A program made the translations under genes and the position numbers. The notes beneath the pieces are model-generated. The model was given only the letters and a program-made list of their open reading frames with translations, did no database searches and was not told where the DNA came from. A stretch of 64,000 bases of DNA from Collimonas sp. OK307 (GTDB lineage: Bacteria > Pseudomonadota > Gammaproteobacteria > Burkholderiales > Burkholderiaceae_D), in assembly GCF_900113705.1 (NCBI RefSeq), contig NZ_FOQI01000004.1:1-64000 (forward strand), read 5' to 3'. Below are positions 17,534-27,561 of this stretch, one piece after another; positions within the stretch are counted from its first letter, which is position 1; each line of letters starts with the position of its first letter.

Positions 17534-18760
17534 TCATGGTCGTTGCGCTTGCATCATCTGCTCAACCATTTCGACACGCGCTGCATGGATGGCTTCGGGT
17601 ATCCGTTCCGGCTGCTGCTGGAACATGCCGGCGATCACGCCGGCGTTGACCGATTGTGCTGCCTGCAACGCCGCCTGCAGATAAGCGAATTGCGGAAAGG
17701 GACGCCCCGCGTATCCGGTCCTGCCACGATAATCACACTCGGTGGCGCGTAGCATATCGATAAATCGCTGCGGCTTGCGAAAGGCATCGCAGCGTCCCAG
17801 CAAATTCACTATCGTATTCGCGCGCAGCTCGAATGCGCGGCCGACATTGCCGTGTTCACGCGCGGTCATGAGTGCCAGGTCGCGCGCCTCGCCCGGCACT
17901 TTAAGGCGCTGGCAAACCCGCTCCACCAGTTCCACGCCATACCCCTCGTGACCGTGATGGCTAGGCCAGTCGGCGGCCGGCGTCACGCCCTTGCCCAAAT
18001 CGTGCATCAGCGCCGCGAAACGCACAGGCAAAGCATAATTTTCACGTGCGGCGGTATCCACCACCATCATCACGTGCACGCCGGTATCGATTTCCGGATG
18101 ATATTTTTCCGGTTGCGGTATGCCCCACAAGACATCCAGCTCAGGCAGGATGCGCGCCAGCGCTCCGCACGCGCGCAAGACGTCGAACATGCGCGACGGC
18201 TGCGCTTCCATCAGGCCGCGCGCCAATTCCTGCCATACCCGCTCCGGCACCAGCGCATCGACTTCACCGGCGGCGACCATGCGCCGCATCAGGGCATTGG
18301 TCTGCGGCGCTACCGTGAAGTCGGTAAAGCGCGCGGCAAACCGGGCGACGCGCAAGATACGTACGGGGTCTTCGGCGAAAGCGTCGGAGACATGGCGAAA
18401 TATGCGGTCCTGCAGATCCTGCCGGCCGTTAAACGGATCCGCCACAGTGCCGTCGTCAGCACGCGCGATAGCATTGATGGTCAAATCGCGGCGTACCAGA
18501 TCTTGCTCCAGCGTGACATCTGGATCGGTATGAAATACAAAACCTTTGTAGCCCGGCGCAGTTTTACGTTCGGTGCGCGCCAGCGCATATTCTTCGTGCG
18601 TGTCAGGATGCAGGAATACCGGGAAGTCCTTGCCGACCGGCCGGAAACCCTTGGCCACCATGTCTTCCGGCGTAGCGCCGACCACCACGTAATCGCGGTC
18701 TTTTACGGGTAGCCCAAGCAACTCGTCGCGTACGGCGCCGCCGACTTCAAAAACTTTCAT
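17534..18760 (-). CDS. cca: multifunctional CCA-adding enzyme with HD phosphohydrolase domain
   Basis: Adds and repairs the CCA end of tRNA. The N-terminal class II nucleotidyltransferase has EVGGAVRDELLG and KDRDYVVVGA, with the metal-binding aspartates; DLVRRDLTINAIA follows. A C-terminal HD domain shows HDLGKG and HHGHEGYG, giving 2',3'-cyclic phosphodiesterase and phosphatase activities as in E. coli Cca. The length of 408 residues is normal. It heads a short minus-strand group with the GNAT gene. Confidence 0.95.
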   Translation of the reverse strand: MKVFEVGGAVRDELLGLPVKDRDYVVVGATPEDMVAKGFRPVGKDFPVFLHPDTHEEYALARTERKTAPGYKGFVFHTDPDVTLEQDLVRRDLTINAIARADDGTVADPFNGRQDLQDRIFRHVSDAFAEDPVRILRVARFAARFTDFTVAPQTNALMRRMVAAGEVDALVPERVWQELARGLMEAQPSRMFDVLRACGALARILPELDVLWGIPQPEKYHPEIDTGVHVMMVVDTAARENYALPVRFAALMHDLGKGVTPAADWPSHHGHEGYGVELVERVCQRLKVPGEARDLALMTAREHGNVGRAFELRANTIVNLLGRCDAFRKPQRFIDMLRATECDYRGRTGYAGRPFPQFAYLQAALQAAQSVNAGVIAGMFQQQPERIPEAIHAARVEMVEQMMQAQRP

Positions 18761-18778
18761 GGCTTTGATTGAACCTGG

Positions 18779-19474
18779 TTAGTCTGGCAATACTTCAGTT
18801 TCCGCTAGCGCCTCGCGTATCCAGCGTGCCACGGCGGGATGCGCCTGGACCCGCTCGGCATAGGCTTGCAAGGCGGGCGCCAGCGATACGCCGTAACTGT
18901 GGAAACGCATCACCACCGGTGCAAAATAAGCATCGGCAATCGAAAAGGCGCCAAACAAGAATTGATGATGGCCGAATTCGGATAAGCAGCTTTCCCAGAT
19001 TTCGATGACCCTGGCAATGTCGGCCTGGGCGCCGGCAGTACGGCCCTGGCCAGGCTTGTGCGCGCGGATATCCATCGGCATCGCCGAACGCAAGGAGGCG
19101 AAGCCGGAGTGCATTTCTGCGCATATCGAACGGGCAGTGGCACGCGCCATGGAGTCTTGCGGCCACATGCCAAAATCAGGGAACTGCTCTGCCAGATATT
19201 CGCAAATGGCCAACGAATCCCAGATCGGCTTGTCGCCTACCAACAGAATCGGTACCCGGCCGCTGGCGGAGTAACGTCCGATCTGGTTCGCGGTATCCGC
19301 TTGCCGCAGCAGGATCTTGTGCTCCTTGAAGGGAATCCCGAATGCCGTCATCGCTACCCACGGCCGCATCGACCAGGAAGAATAATTCTTGTTGGCGATC
19401 ACCAGTACCAAGCCATCTGCCCCGGCTTTTTGCAAAGCGGCGGACAAGCTGGGATCAAGTTCTGTAGTTTGCAT
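18779..19474 (-). CDS. glutathione S-transferase family protein
   Basis: 231 residues with an N-terminal thioredoxin-like half (LVLVIANKNYSSWSMRPWVA, VPILLVGDKPIWDSLAICEY; the latter has the Ser that contacts glutathione) and an all-helical C-terminal half (FLFGAFSIADAYFAPVVMRF). The N-terminal SSWSMR motif is that of the zeta/MaiA-like and related bacterial GSTs. Substrate unknown. The start may be the ATG at 19474 or an in-frame ATG at 19489; neither has a strong ribosome binding site. It lies 18 bp before cca. Confidence 0.88.
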   Translation of the reverse strand: MQTTELDPSLSAALQKAGADGLVLVIANKNYSSWSMRPWVAMTAFGIPFKEHKILLRQADTANQIGRYSASGRVPILLVGDKPIWDSLAICEYLAEQFPDFGMWPQDSMARATARSICAEMHSGFASLRSAMPMDIRAHKPGQGRTAGAQADIARVIEIWESCLSEFGHHQFLFGAFSIADAYFAPVVMRFHSYGVSLAPALQAYAERVQAHPAVARWIREALAETEVLPD

Positions 19475-19532
19475 GGGTGCGCCTAGCATGTGTTTGCCTA
19501 TTCGGCTCCGGATGACGACATTCTATGCAATA

Positions 19533-21515
19533 TCACGGCAACGCCGATTCGACGAAACCCTTGGGAGCGACTATGCCCAACCGTGCTTTCAAGGACTGCG
19601 GCTTGCCTTCGAACAGGGCTGCGTAATAAGTGGCGTTGGAGAGTACATTTTTTACATAGCCACGGGTTTCGCTAAACGGAATCGACTCAGCAAAAACCGC
19701 ACCTTCAACCGTACCCGGCAAAGTTGAACGCCAGGCGCGCGGCCGGCCAGGGCCAGCGTTGTAGGCAGCCGAGGCCAGCGCTTGCGAGCCATCCAGATCG
19801 GATAACACCATGCTCAGATAATTGGTGCCGAGCAGGATATTGGTATTCACATCGGATATCTGATCGTTGGTAAAACCGTTCAGGCCGATTTTTTTTGCGA
19901 CCCAGCGCGCGGTCGTCGGCATCACCTGCATCAAACCGCTGGCGCCAACATTCGAGCGCGCACTTCTGACGAAACGCGACTCTTGCCGGATCACGCCGTA
20001 GACCCAAGCCATGTCGAGCCCCAGGCTTTGCGTGTTGGTGGTCATGACGTCGCGGTGGGGCGACGGAAAGCGCTGGCTGAAATCGACTTCGACCTTGGTA
20101 CGGTCCGAAGTATTCACCATGCGATCCAGGACGTTGTTTTGGCGGGCGAATTCGGCCGCCGTCAGCAATTGGCGGTCAGTCATCGTGCGCAATTCCCAAT
20201 TCCATTCGCGCACGCCTTCAAAGCGCAAATTCATGTCAAAAAACCGCAACGCGCGACGGAAGCCCTGGTTATTTGCCATCGGCGCCATTTCAGCCGGGCT
20301 GAATGCTTGCGTGGAAGAAACTGCAATAATCTTCTGCCCCAATTCTTCCAGCGCCAGTTGGCCGTAGAAATTAGTCTGGTCGGCGATCGACTGGAATTGC
20401 TGCTGCGCCTGCTCGGATTTTCCTTCCAACTGATCGGCCCGGCCCATCCAGTAAATCCAGGTCGGATCACTGCGTAACGCCGCCGGCATTGCCGCGATAC
20501 CGCTACGCACCAGCTTCCAGTCGCCGGCGCGCAAGGCAGAACGGACTCGCCACTGATAAGCATCCATCGACAATACCGCGTTTCCTTTTACCTGCCGCCA
20601 ATAATCGATGGCCTGCGGCTCCAACTTGAGCGCGGATTGCAGCGCTATCTGCGCCCATGCCATGGACCGTTCGGAAGATGTCAACTGATCCGAGGATGCG
20701 CTCAACGCCGCCGCCCTGACGGTATCGTTTTTGGCTACCCGCCCCAAGGCGATAATGAATAACTCATGGTTTTCCCGGCTGGTTCCCGGGCCGCGTGCAA
20801 CCATCAGGGCGTATTTTTCGATGGCCTGTCCCACCTGGGAGTCGTCAGCATCGATATACGGTGTCATGCGGCGCGCGACGCCGCCAAACCCTGCCTCTAC
20901 TGCTTGCCGGATCTGGAACCAGACGTCATCTGCGGTGAACTGGCCATTTTGCGCCAGCGTACCGATCAAATCGGTGCAACCCGGGCCGAAATCCTTCGGC
21001 GTGGTCAGCAAGGCGCGCGCCTCTGCGGCGACATTCGTGCCTTTCAACGCCGCCGAGGTCAGCGCGTAGCATTTCAATTGCGTATCGTCGTCGAGTACGA
21101 ATTTCGGATATTGTTCATCGAAAGTGGCCCAGTCGCCAGCCTTACCCAGCTCCAGCAGCCAGTCATTGCGCAAGCGGTCGGCGATGGCGCTGCCATCGTA
21201 ACGCGCCAGATATTCGCGAATTTGAGATTGCGGGGCAACCAGGTCTTTAATCAACGGCTTCAGGCGGTAATAATCGACATAGGAAGGAATGTCATAATCG
21301 CTTAAAGTAGAAGCCAGCAACTCTGTCCTGTCTGCATTGTTCGCGCGTGAGGCATCGCGCAAGGCCAGGAAAGCATCGTCCGGACTTGCATAACTGGCAG
21401 GAGCGGCCCCGGTTGCGGCACTATTGGAGCGTTTTTGCGCATAAGCTGCGCCTGTCATCACAGCGGAAGAAGCCACGGCGACGGCGATCACTGCGAGCCA
21501 TTTCTTTTTAAACAT
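19533..21515 (-). CDS. slt: soluble lytic murein transglycosylase (Slt70-like)
   Basis: 660 residues with a signal peptide (MFKKKWLAVIAVAVASSAVMTGAAYA). A long alpha-helical solenoid of TPR-like pairs (about 60-450) leads to the C-terminal SLT domain: catalytic Glu in VIRQESRF, then SNVGASGLMQVMPTTA and AAYNAGPGRPRAW. It cleaves peptidoglycan glycan strands to 1,6-anhydromuropeptides in the periplasm. The start at 21515 is preceded by AAGG; in-frame codons further upstream overlap the divergent gene. The divergent gene fau begins only 25 bp away. Confidence 0.94.
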   Translation of the reverse strand: MFKKKWLAVIAVAVASSAVMTGAAYAQKRSNSAATGAAPASYASPDDAFLALRDASRANNADRTELLASTLSDYDIPSYVDYYRLKPLIKDLVAPQSQIREYLARYDGSAIADRLRNDWLLELGKAGDWATFDEQYPKFVLDDDTQLKCYALTSAALKGTNVAAEARALLTTPKDFGPGCTDLIGTLAQNGQFTADDVWFQIRQAVEAGFGGVARRMTPYIDADDSQVGQAIEKYALMVARGPGTSRENHELFIIALGRVAKNDTVRAAALSASSDQLTSSERSMAWAQIALQSALKLEPQAIDYWRQVKGNAVLSMDAYQWRVRSALRAGDWKLVRSGIAAMPAALRSDPTWIYWMGRADQLEGKSEQAQQQFQSIADQTNFYGQLALEELGQKIIAVSSTQAFSPAEMAPMANNQGFRRALRFFDMNLRFEGVREWNWELRTMTDRQLLTAAEFARQNNVLDRMVNTSDRTKVEVDFSQRFPSPHRDVMTTNTQSLGLDMAWVYGVIRQESRFVRSARSNVGASGLMQVMPTTARWVAKKIGLNGFTNDQISDVNTNILLGTNYLSMVLSDLDGSQALASAAYNAGPGRPRAWRSTLPGTVEGAVFAESIPFSETRGYVKNVLSNATYYAALFEGKPQSLKARLGIVAPKGFVESALP

Positions 21516-21540
21516 ATAACTGCCAACCTTAATTTTACGA

Positions 21541-22158
21541 ATGCGGATGATGATGTCTAGCATAGCATGTGATGCCAGTGATGCAACGCCGGGCGCGGAC
21601 AAAACGCTGCTGCGGCGTACCTTGCTGGCGACACGCAAGTCGATCAGCGCGGCTTGCCGCCAGGAGTGGGACGCGGAACTTGGACGGCGGGTAATTACCT
21701 GGGCCACACTTTGGATGGATACGCATCCGGACGGCACGCTCGGCGTCTATTGGCCGATTCGCGGCGAACCGGATTTGCGCCCGGCTTATGCCGAACTGGC
21801 GGCGCGCGGAATGCGGCTGGCATTGCCGGTGGTGGTCGGCAGCGATAGTCCGTTGCGCTTTGCCAGCTGGATTCCGGGTGAAGCCATGGTCAAAGACGGG
21901 TTCGGCGTTGCCATCCCGGCCAGCGACGTAGCGGCCATACCGCTGGCCCTGCTAATTCCCTGCGTCGGCTTCAACCAGCATCGGATACGCCTGGGCTACG
22001 GCGGTGGATTTTATGATCGGACGCTGGCGCCGTCGGCATTGCTGCGCCCGCAGGCAATTGGCATTGCCTATGCCTGCGGACTGGCCGAATTTGACGGCGC
22101 AGCGCATGATGTTGCGCTGGATGCGATCATCACCGAAGCAATTGTTATAAATGCGTGA
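21541..22158 (+). CDS. fau: 5-formyltetrahydrofolate cyclo-ligase
   Basis: 205 residues. Converts 5-formyl-THF to 5,10-methenyl-THF with ATP. The family signature GYGGGFYDRTL and the upstream LIPCVGFNQHRIRLG are intact, and LLRRTLLATRKSIS at the N-terminus holds the phosphate-binding basic residues. The start could be 21541, 21547, 21550 or 21553 (a run of ATG codons); none has a clear ribosome binding site. It stops 2 bp before the convergent metF stop, so two folate genes sit tail to tail. Confidence 0.92.
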   Translation: MRMMMSSIACDASDATPGADKTLLRRTLLATRKSISAACRQEWDAELGRRVITWATLWMDTHPDGTLGVYWPIRGEPDLRPAYAELAARGMRLALPVVVGSDSPLRFASWIPGEAMVKDGFGVAIPASDVAAIPLALLIPCVGFNQHRIRLGYGGGFYDRTLAPSALLRPQAIGIAYACGLAEFDGAAHDVALDAIITEAIVINA

Positions 22159-22160
22159 AT

Positions 22161-23003
22161 TTACAACTTAAGACGCTGCCAGATCGCGATAGTCGCGGCC
22201 GATTGATTCAGCGTGTAGAAATGCAAGCCGGGTGCACCGCCTGCCAGCAGACGTTCGCAAAGCTGGGTCACCACATCCAGGCCGAAGGCGCGGATCGAGT
22301 CCGTGTCGTCGCCGTAGCTGGCGAGCTTGAGACGAATCCAGCGCGGAATCTCGGTGCCGCACATATCTGAAAAACGCATCAACTGCGAATAATTAGTGAT
22401 CGGCATGATGCCGGCGATCACCGGTATCGTCGCGCCCAGTTTTTGCGCTTCTTCGACAAAGCGGAAATAAGCATCCGCATTGTAGAAATATTGCGTAATG
22501 GCGCCGTTGGCGCCGGCTTTCACCTTGCTGACATAACGCTGCACGTCGTCTTGCGGCGACTTGGCTTGCGGATGCATTTCAGGATAGGCCGCGACTTCGA
22601 TATGAAACCAGTCTCCGGTTTCAGCGCGAATGAATTCCACCAGCTCGTTGGCATAGCGGAATTCGCCGGAAGAAATATCCATCGCTCCGTAACCGCTAGG
22701 CAGGTCACCCCGCAACGCAACCAGGCGCTTGATGCCGTTATCCTTGTATTGCGCCAGAATCGAACGCAGCGATTCGCGCGAGCTACCCAGGCACGACAGA
22801 TGCGGCGCCGCCTCATGACCTTCGCTGCGGATGTCGAGCACGGTATCCAGCGTCCCCTTCTGCGTCGAACCGCCGGCGCCGAAGGTGACCGAAAAATACC
22901 TGGGATGCAACTCGGCCAGCTTGGCACGCGTCACCCGCAATTTTTCCGCGCCCTCAGGGGTCTTGGGCGGGAAAAACTCAATGCTGAAATTCTTTTTTGC
23001 CAT
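22161..23003 (-). CDS. metF: 5,10-methylenetetrahydrofolate reductase
   Basis: A flavin enzyme of 280 residues that makes 5-methyl-THF for methionine synthesis. FSIEFFPPKT at the N-terminus carries the catalytic Glu; SVTFGAGGSTQKGT, LRGDLPSGYG and ITQYFYNADAYFRF follow in the expected order. It is the third gene of a transcript that starts at ahcY, so its expression probably answers to the SAH riboswitch as well. The ATG at 23003 has GGAAA just upstream. Confidence 0.95.
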   Translation of the reverse strand: MAKKNFSIEFFPPKTPEGAEKLRVTRAKLAELHPRYFSVTFGAGGSTQKGTLDTVLDIRSEGHEAAPHLSCLGSSRESLRSILAQYKDNGIKRLVALRGDLPSGYGAMDISSGEFRYANELVEFIRAETGDWFHIEVAAYPEMHPQAKSPQDDVQRYVSKVKAGANGAITQYFYNADAYFRFVEEAQKLGATIPVIAGIMPITNYSQLMRFSDMCGTEIPRWIRLKLASYGDDTDSIRAFGLDVVTQLCERLLAGGAPGLHFYTLNQSAATIAIWQRLKL

Positions 23004-23023
23004 TTTCCGTATCACTCAATCAT

Positions 23024-23368
23024 TCAATTTTTCTTCAACAGCAAAGTGGAGAGTGCCCACGAAACAATGCTGTACAAGATAGCACCGCCAACCGCCGACC
23101 AGAAACTGGCCACGTAGAATCCGCTCACCAGATGCGACACCAGCCAGAACATCAGGCCATTGATGATGAAGATGAACAAGCCCAGCGTCAGCAAAGTCGC
23201 CGGTAAAGTCAGCAGTAACAGGATCGGACGAATCAGGGTATTGACGAAACCCAGCACCAGCGCCGCGATCAGCGCCGCGCCGAAACTGGCAAACTGCACC
23301 GAGTGCATCAAATATGGCACCGCCAGCAAGGCCAAAGTGTTGATCAGCCAGGTAATCAGTAAACGCAT
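23024..23368 (-). CDS. small membrane protein, phage holin 4 (YvlD-like) family
   Basis: 114 residues, almost entirely hydrophobic, with about four transmembrane segments. The FGFVNTLIRPIL-like element (VLGFVNTLIRPILLLLTLPA) and LFIFIINGLMFWL are hallmarks of this family. Despite the name it is a chromosomal housekeeping protein, not a phage holin; its function is unknown. The start at 23368 has AGAGGA upstream. Its conserved place between ahcY and metF suggests a link to the methyl cycle or simply co-regulation. Confidence 0.85.
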   Translation of the reverse strand: MRLLITWLINTLALLAVPYLMHSVQFASFGAALIAALVLGFVNTLIRPILLLLTLPATLLTLGLFIFIINGLMFWLVSHLVSGFYVASFWSAVGGAILYSIVSWALSTLLLKKN

Positions 23369-23436
23369 CGTGTGTTCCTCTTGGTGATGAAAGAACGGCG
23401 ATCGGCACAATATGTGCGCCGATCGCCGCCTCGCGA

Positions 23437-24870
23437 TTAGTAGCGGTAGTGTTCCGGCTTGTACGGACCGGTTTGCTTGACGCCGATATAAGCGGCTTGC
23501 TCTTCGGTCAATACCGACAGCTGCGCATTCAGTTTTTTCAACTGCAGGCGCGCGACTTTTTCATCCAGGTGTTTTGGCAAGGTGTACACGCCGACCGGGT
23601 AGGCTTTGGTGTTCACGAACAATTCGATCTGGGCGATGGTCTGGTTGGCGAACGAAGAACTCATCACGTACGACGGATGGCCGGTACCGCAACCCAGGTT
23701 AACCAGGCGGCCTTCTGCTAGCAAGATGATGCGTTTGCCGTCCGGGAAAATGATGTGGTCGACTTGCGGCTTGATGTTTTCCCAAGTGTATTGCTTCAGC
23801 GCGGCGACTTCGATTTCATTGTCGAAGTGACCGATGTTGCAGACGATTGCCTGGTCCTTCATCTTTTGCATGTGAGCGTGGGTGATCACATGGTAGTTGC
23901 CGGTGCAGGTGACGAAGATGTCGCCATGTTCGGCGGCGTATTCCATGGTCACGACCCGATAACCTTCCATCGCCGCCTGCAAGGCGCAGATCGGATCGAC
24001 TTCGGTTACCCAGACTTGCGCAGACAATGCGCGCATGGCTTGTGCCGAGCCCTTGCCGACGTCACCATAACCCGCGATCACGGCAACTTTGCCGGCGATC
24101 ATGACGTCGGTAGCGCGCTTGATGCCATCGACCAGCGATTCGCGGCAACCGTACAGATTGTCGAACTTGGATTTGGTAACGGAATCGTTGACGTTAATTG
24201 CCGGGAACGCCAGCTTGCCTTCCTTGTGCATCTGGTACAGGCGATGCACGCCGGTTGTGGTTTCTTCGGTCACGCCCTTGATTTGAGCCAGGCGTGTCGA
24301 ATACCAGTTTGGCGCCGTCGCCAGCTTTTTCTTGATTGCGTTGAACAGGCAGATCTCTTCTTCGGAGCCTGGATTGTTCAAAACCGAAATGTCTTTTTCT
24401 GCACGGGTTCCGAGGTGCAGCAACAGTGTTGCATCGCCGCCGTCGTCCAGGATCATGTTGGCTTGCTGTTCACCCGGCCATTCGAAAATGCGGTGCGTGA
24501 AATCCCAGTAGTCGTCCAGCGACTCGCCCTTGAAGGCAAAAACCGGCGTGCCGGCAGCGGCGATCGCGGCGGCGGCGTGGTCCTGGGTCGAATAGATATT
24601 GCAAGATGCCCAACGTACCTTGGCGCCCAATGCTTCCAGCGTCTGGATCAGCACTGCGGTCTGGATCGTCATGTGGATCGAACCGGTAATGCGTGCGCCT
24701 TTGAGCGGTTGTGCAGCGGCGAATTCTTCGCGGATCGCCATCAGGCCCGGCATTTCGGTTTCGGCGATCTTGATTTCCTTGTCGCCCCAGCCGGACAAGC
24801 TGATATCGGCAACCACGTAATCGCGGGTTGAAGAGGAAGTTGTCGTTGAGTTCATAACTGCGGCGTTCAT
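23437..24870 (-). CDS. ahcY: adenosylhomocysteinase
   Basis: Splits S-adenosylhomocysteine to homocysteine and adenosine, using bound NAD. The NAD-binding segment [20 protein letters not shown] is in the centre, substrate-site residues appear in TDVMIAGKV and [16 protein letters not shown], and the C-terminus KPEHYRY is that of the family. 477 residues matches the longer bacterial form with an insertion. I use the ATG at 24870, 6 bases after AAAGGAGG; a GTG at 24873 is in frame. The SAH riboswitch lies just upstream and the gene leads the ahcY-holin-metF operon. Confidence 0.97.
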   Translation of the reverse strand: MNAAVMNSTTTSSSTRDYVVADISLSGWGDKEIKIAETEMPGLMAIREEFAAAQPLKGARITGSIHMTIQTAVLIQTLEALGAKVRWASCNIYSTQDHAAAAIAAAGTPVFAFKGESLDDYWDFTHRIFEWPGEQQANMILDDGGDATLLLHLGTRAEKDISVLNNPGSEEEICLFNAIKKKLATAPNWYSTRLAQIKGVTEETTTGVHRLYQMHKEGKLAFPAINVNDSVTKSKFDNLYGCRESLVDGIKRATDVMIAGKVAVIAGYGDVGKGSAQAMRALSAQVWVTEVDPICALQAAMEGYRVVTMEYAAEHGDIFVTCTGNYHVITHAHMQKMKDQAIVCNIGHFDNEIEVAALKQYTWENIKPQVDHIIFPDGKRIILLAEGRLVNLGCGTGHPSYVMSSSFANQTIAQIELFVNTKAYPVGVYTLPKHLDEKVARLQLKKLNAQLSVLTEEQAAYIGVKQTGPYKPEHYRY

Positions 24871-24900
24871 CACGCCCTCCTTTCGTTAGAAAAAAAGTAA

Positions 24901-24966
24901 CGTGAGCGCAGTTGCAAAATGACTGTACCAAGCCTGGCAGACCATGTCTGTCGCAACGCTCCTTGG
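24901..24966 (-). promoter_or_regulatory. S-adenosylhomocysteine (SAH) riboswitch
   Basis: On the minus strand, CCAAGGAGCGTTGCGAC, then GCCAGGCTTGG, then GCAACTGCGCTCACG reproduces the SAH riboswitch: P1 (CCAAG/CTTGG), the conserved GGAGCGTTGC core, and the 3' CGCTCA segment that pairs with GAGCG to form the pseudoknot. It ends 30 bp before the ahcY start and just upstream of the AAAGGAGG ribosome binding site, so control of translation initiation is plausible. The class is known to turn on SAH-recycling genes when SAH accumulates. Confidence 0.9.
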
Positions 24967-25059
24967 ATACGAGCCGCTATTTTAAAGCAAAACAGCAGGG
25001 TTTCGGCTAGCTGAGGCACATATTCCGGCTATCCGGCTTAGCAAATAACCAGCTTGCCC

Positions 25060-26151
25060 TCAGACCCAGCCCATCTCATGCAACTCGCTCTTGATATAAG
25101 CATAATAAATCGGCGCGGCCACCAACCCGGGCAAGCCGAATGCCGCCTCGGCCAGGATCATCATCAGCAGCAACTCCCAGCTGCGGGCGTTGATTTGCGA
25201 GCCGACAATCCGCGCATTGAGAAAATATTCCAGCTTGTGGATCAGCACCAGGAACACCAGCGCCGCCAATGCCACATAGACCGATACCGAAAGGGCCACC
25301 ATGACGATCAGCGTGTTGGAAATCAGGTTGCCTATCACCGGCAGCAAACCCGCCAGGAAGGTGACGATGATCATGGTCTTGGTCAATGGCAGATGAACGC
25401 CGCCGAGCCGCAGCACCACCAACAGGAAGATCGCCGTCAATATCGTATTCAGCAGGGAAATCTTGATCTGGGCAAACACCACGCGATGAAAAGCATCTGC
25501 CAGCAAATGCGCCCGCCCCAGCAATTCGCTGGCCAGCGGTTGCAGCAGCGGCATCGGGTGGGCCGCGTTCAGGGCCACCATGGCGCCCAGCACCATGCCT
25601 ACCAGCACATGTACGAATACCTGCACCGCTTCCTTGCCAGCCAGTTGCACTTCGCCGCTATGCGATTGCAGCCAGTCGCTCATGATTTGACGGATATCGT
25701 CAATGTCATCCGGCAGGTATTGCTGCAGCCACGTCGGCAGTTGGGTGCGCGCCTGGTCCACCACCACCAATAATTTGGATTGCAGCACTTGCAGGCGATC
25801 GGGACCGCCGTGGAAGAATGCAATCAATCCGAAAATGACGAGCGTCAGCAGTCCGATAATAATCGCCGACAGAAATACCACGGAAATCAAATGGGCCCGT
25901 TGGCTGGTGAGACGACGCTGAACGAATGGCGTCAAGGTGCGAACCAGTTCATACACCAGCAAACCGGCCAGCAGCGCCGTCAGCATGTGCAGGCTCATCA
26001 CCAGGAACAGTGCGACTAACGCCACCAGCCAGGCCGCCAGGCGAAAGCGCGGCAAAGTAGTGATCACCGGCCGCAACTGACCAGGATCGGATGGCGCTTC
26101 GGTAGCGGACTCAACAGCGAATTCAGGAGCAGGTTTGGGGGCGGAGGCCAT
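25060..26151 (-). CDS. AI-2E family transporter (PerM-like)
   Basis: 363 residues. About seven to eight transmembrane helices: two near the N-terminus (about 35-75), one at about 90-115, then a soluble part, and a C-terminal bundle with LLPVIGNLISNTLIVMVAL and ILAEAAFGLPGLVAAPIYYAY typical of the AI-2E/PerM family. Family members export small molecules or act as Na+/H+ antiporters, so the substrate is open. The first ~30 residues are Pro/Ala-rich and cytoplasmic. The start may be 26151 or 26187. Transcribed with metK upstream on the same strand but across a 216-bp gap. Confidence 0.83.
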   Translation of the reverse strand: MASAPKPAPEFAVESATEAPSDPGQLRPVITTLPRFRLAAWLVALVALFLVMSLHMLTALLAGLLVYELVRTLTPFVQRRLTSQRAHLISVVFLSAIIIGLLTLVIFGLIAFFHGGPDRLQVLQSKLLVVVDQARTQLPTWLQQYLPDDIDDIRQIMSDWLQSHSGEVQLAGKEAVQVFVHVLVGMVLGAMVALNAAHPMPLLQPLASELLGRAHLLADAFHRVVFAQIKISLLNTILTAIFLLVVLRLGGVHLPLTKTMIIVTFLAGLLPVIGNLISNTLIVMVALSVSVYVALAALVFLVLIHKLEYFLNARIVGSQINARSWELLLMMILAEAAFGLPGLVAAPIYYAYIKSELHEMGWV

Positions 26152-26367
26152 GTGGGGACTTGGTTGAATCAAGCGCAATACGCGCAATACATCACGTGCT
26201 GCTGCCGGATCATTCTTTTAGGGAGTCACTGAAGTGGTCAGTGTAGCAAGTCGTTACCCTCGTGCAAAGCACGATTCTGGCATCGCCGAAAATTTGACTT
26301 GGTTTGGCGTGATTACAGCCCGGCAGGGAAGCATATCCCCGCCAGGCCTGTGCAGCAATTACTGCAA

Positions 26368-27528
26368 TTACAGCGCAGCAGCTTTCAACGCCGCAGCCTT
26401 GTCGGTGCGCTCCCACGTGAACTCGGGCTCTTCGCGGCCAAAATGGCCATAGGCTGCAGTCTTTTGGTAAATCGGACGCAGCAAGTCGAGCATTTGCACG
26501 ATCCCCTTCGGACGCAGGTCGAAATGTTCAAGCACCAGTTGCGCCAGCTTTTCGTCGCTGATCTTGCCGGTGCCGAAAGTGGTCACCATCACCGAAGTCG
26601 GCTTGGCGATGCCGATTGCATAGGATATCTGGATCTGGCAGCGTGAAGCCAGGCCGGCGGCAACGATATTTTTTGCCACATAACGGCCGGCATAGGCAGC
26701 CGAACGGTCGACCTTGGATGGATCCTTGCCGGAGAATGCGCCACCGCCGTGCGGTGCAGCACCGCCGTAGGTATCGACAATGATCTTGCGCCCGGTCAGG
26801 CCGCAATCGCCTTGCGGACCGCCGATAACGAAACGGCCGGTCGGATTGACCAGGTAACGGGTATTTTGCAGCCATTCCTTCGGCACTACCGGTTTGATGA
26901 TTTCTTCGATCGCAGCTTCTTCGATTGCCTTGTGCTGCATTTCCGGCGCATGCTGGGTCGACAACACCACGGTGTCTATCGCGACCGGTATGCCATCGAC
27001 GTATTTCAGCGTGACTTGCGATTTGGCGTCCGGACGCAACCATGGCAGGCGGCCGTCTTTCCGCAATTGCGACTGGCGCTCGACGATTCTGTGGGCGTAA
27101 TAAATTGCAGCCGGCATCAGTTCCGGCGTTTCGTCGCAGGCGTAACCGAACATCAATCCCTGGTCGCCCGCGCCTTGATCGAGATCGAGGCCCTTGCCTT
27201 CATCCACGCCTTGGGCGATATCCGGCGATTGCTTGTCGTAACCGACCAGCACCGAGCAACTCTTGTAATCGATGCCATAGTCGGCGTTGTCGTAGCCGAT
27301 GCGCTTGATGGTTTCGCGCGCAACGGCGATGTAATCGACGTTGGCAAAGGTGGTAACTTCACCTGCCAGCACGACCAGGCCGGTATTGCACAGGGTTTCG
27401 GCAGCGACCCGGGCTTGCGGGTCCTGGGTGAAAATTGCGTCGAGAATCGCGTCGGAAATTTGATCCGCGACTTTATCAGGGTGACCTTCGGAAACGGATT
27501 CCGAAGTAAAGAGGTATTCATGTGCCAT
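26368..27528 (-). CDS. metK: S-adenosylmethionine synthase
   Basis: 386 residues. Makes SAM from methionine and ATP. The active-site segments are all present: [16 protein letters not shown] at the N-terminus, [20 protein letters not shown] in the middle, and [20 protein letters not shown]. The ATG at 27528 has GGAG upstream (TTGGAGCTTGCA). Together with ahcY and metF it completes most of the methyl cycle in 5 kb. A hairpin sits in its leader. Confidence 0.97.
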   Translation of the reverse strand: MAHEYLFTSESVSEGHPDKVADQISDAILDAIFTQDPQARVAAETLCNTGLVVLAGEVTTFANVDYIAVARETIKRIGYDNADYGIDYKSCSVLVGYDKQSPDIAQGVDEGKGLDLDQGAGDQGLMFGYACDETPELMPAAIYYAHRIVERQSQLRKDGRLPWLRPDAKSQVTLKYVDGIPVAIDTVVLSTQHAPEMQHKAIEEAAIEEIIKPVVPKEWLQNTRYLVNPTGRFVIGGPQGDCGLTGRKIIVDTYGGAAPHGGGAFSGKDPSKVDRSAAYAGRYVAKNIVAAGLASRCQIQISYAIGIAKPTSVMVTTFGTGKISDEKLAQLVLEHFDLRPKGIVQMLDLLRPIYQKTAAYGHFGREEPEFTWERTDKAAALKAAAL

Positions 27529-27561
27529 TGCAAGCTCCAACAAAAAACAAGTGGTGACCAT

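Noticed and set aside
23024-23368. A prophage holin.
   Set aside because: The family name is misleading; it sits in a housekeeping operon with ahcY and metF, and no phage genes are nearby.
23755-24831. A 358-codon open frame on the plus strand opposite ahcY.
   Set aside because: Antisense to a certain gene, no ribosome binding site and an unnatural composition; a shadow of GC-rich codon use.
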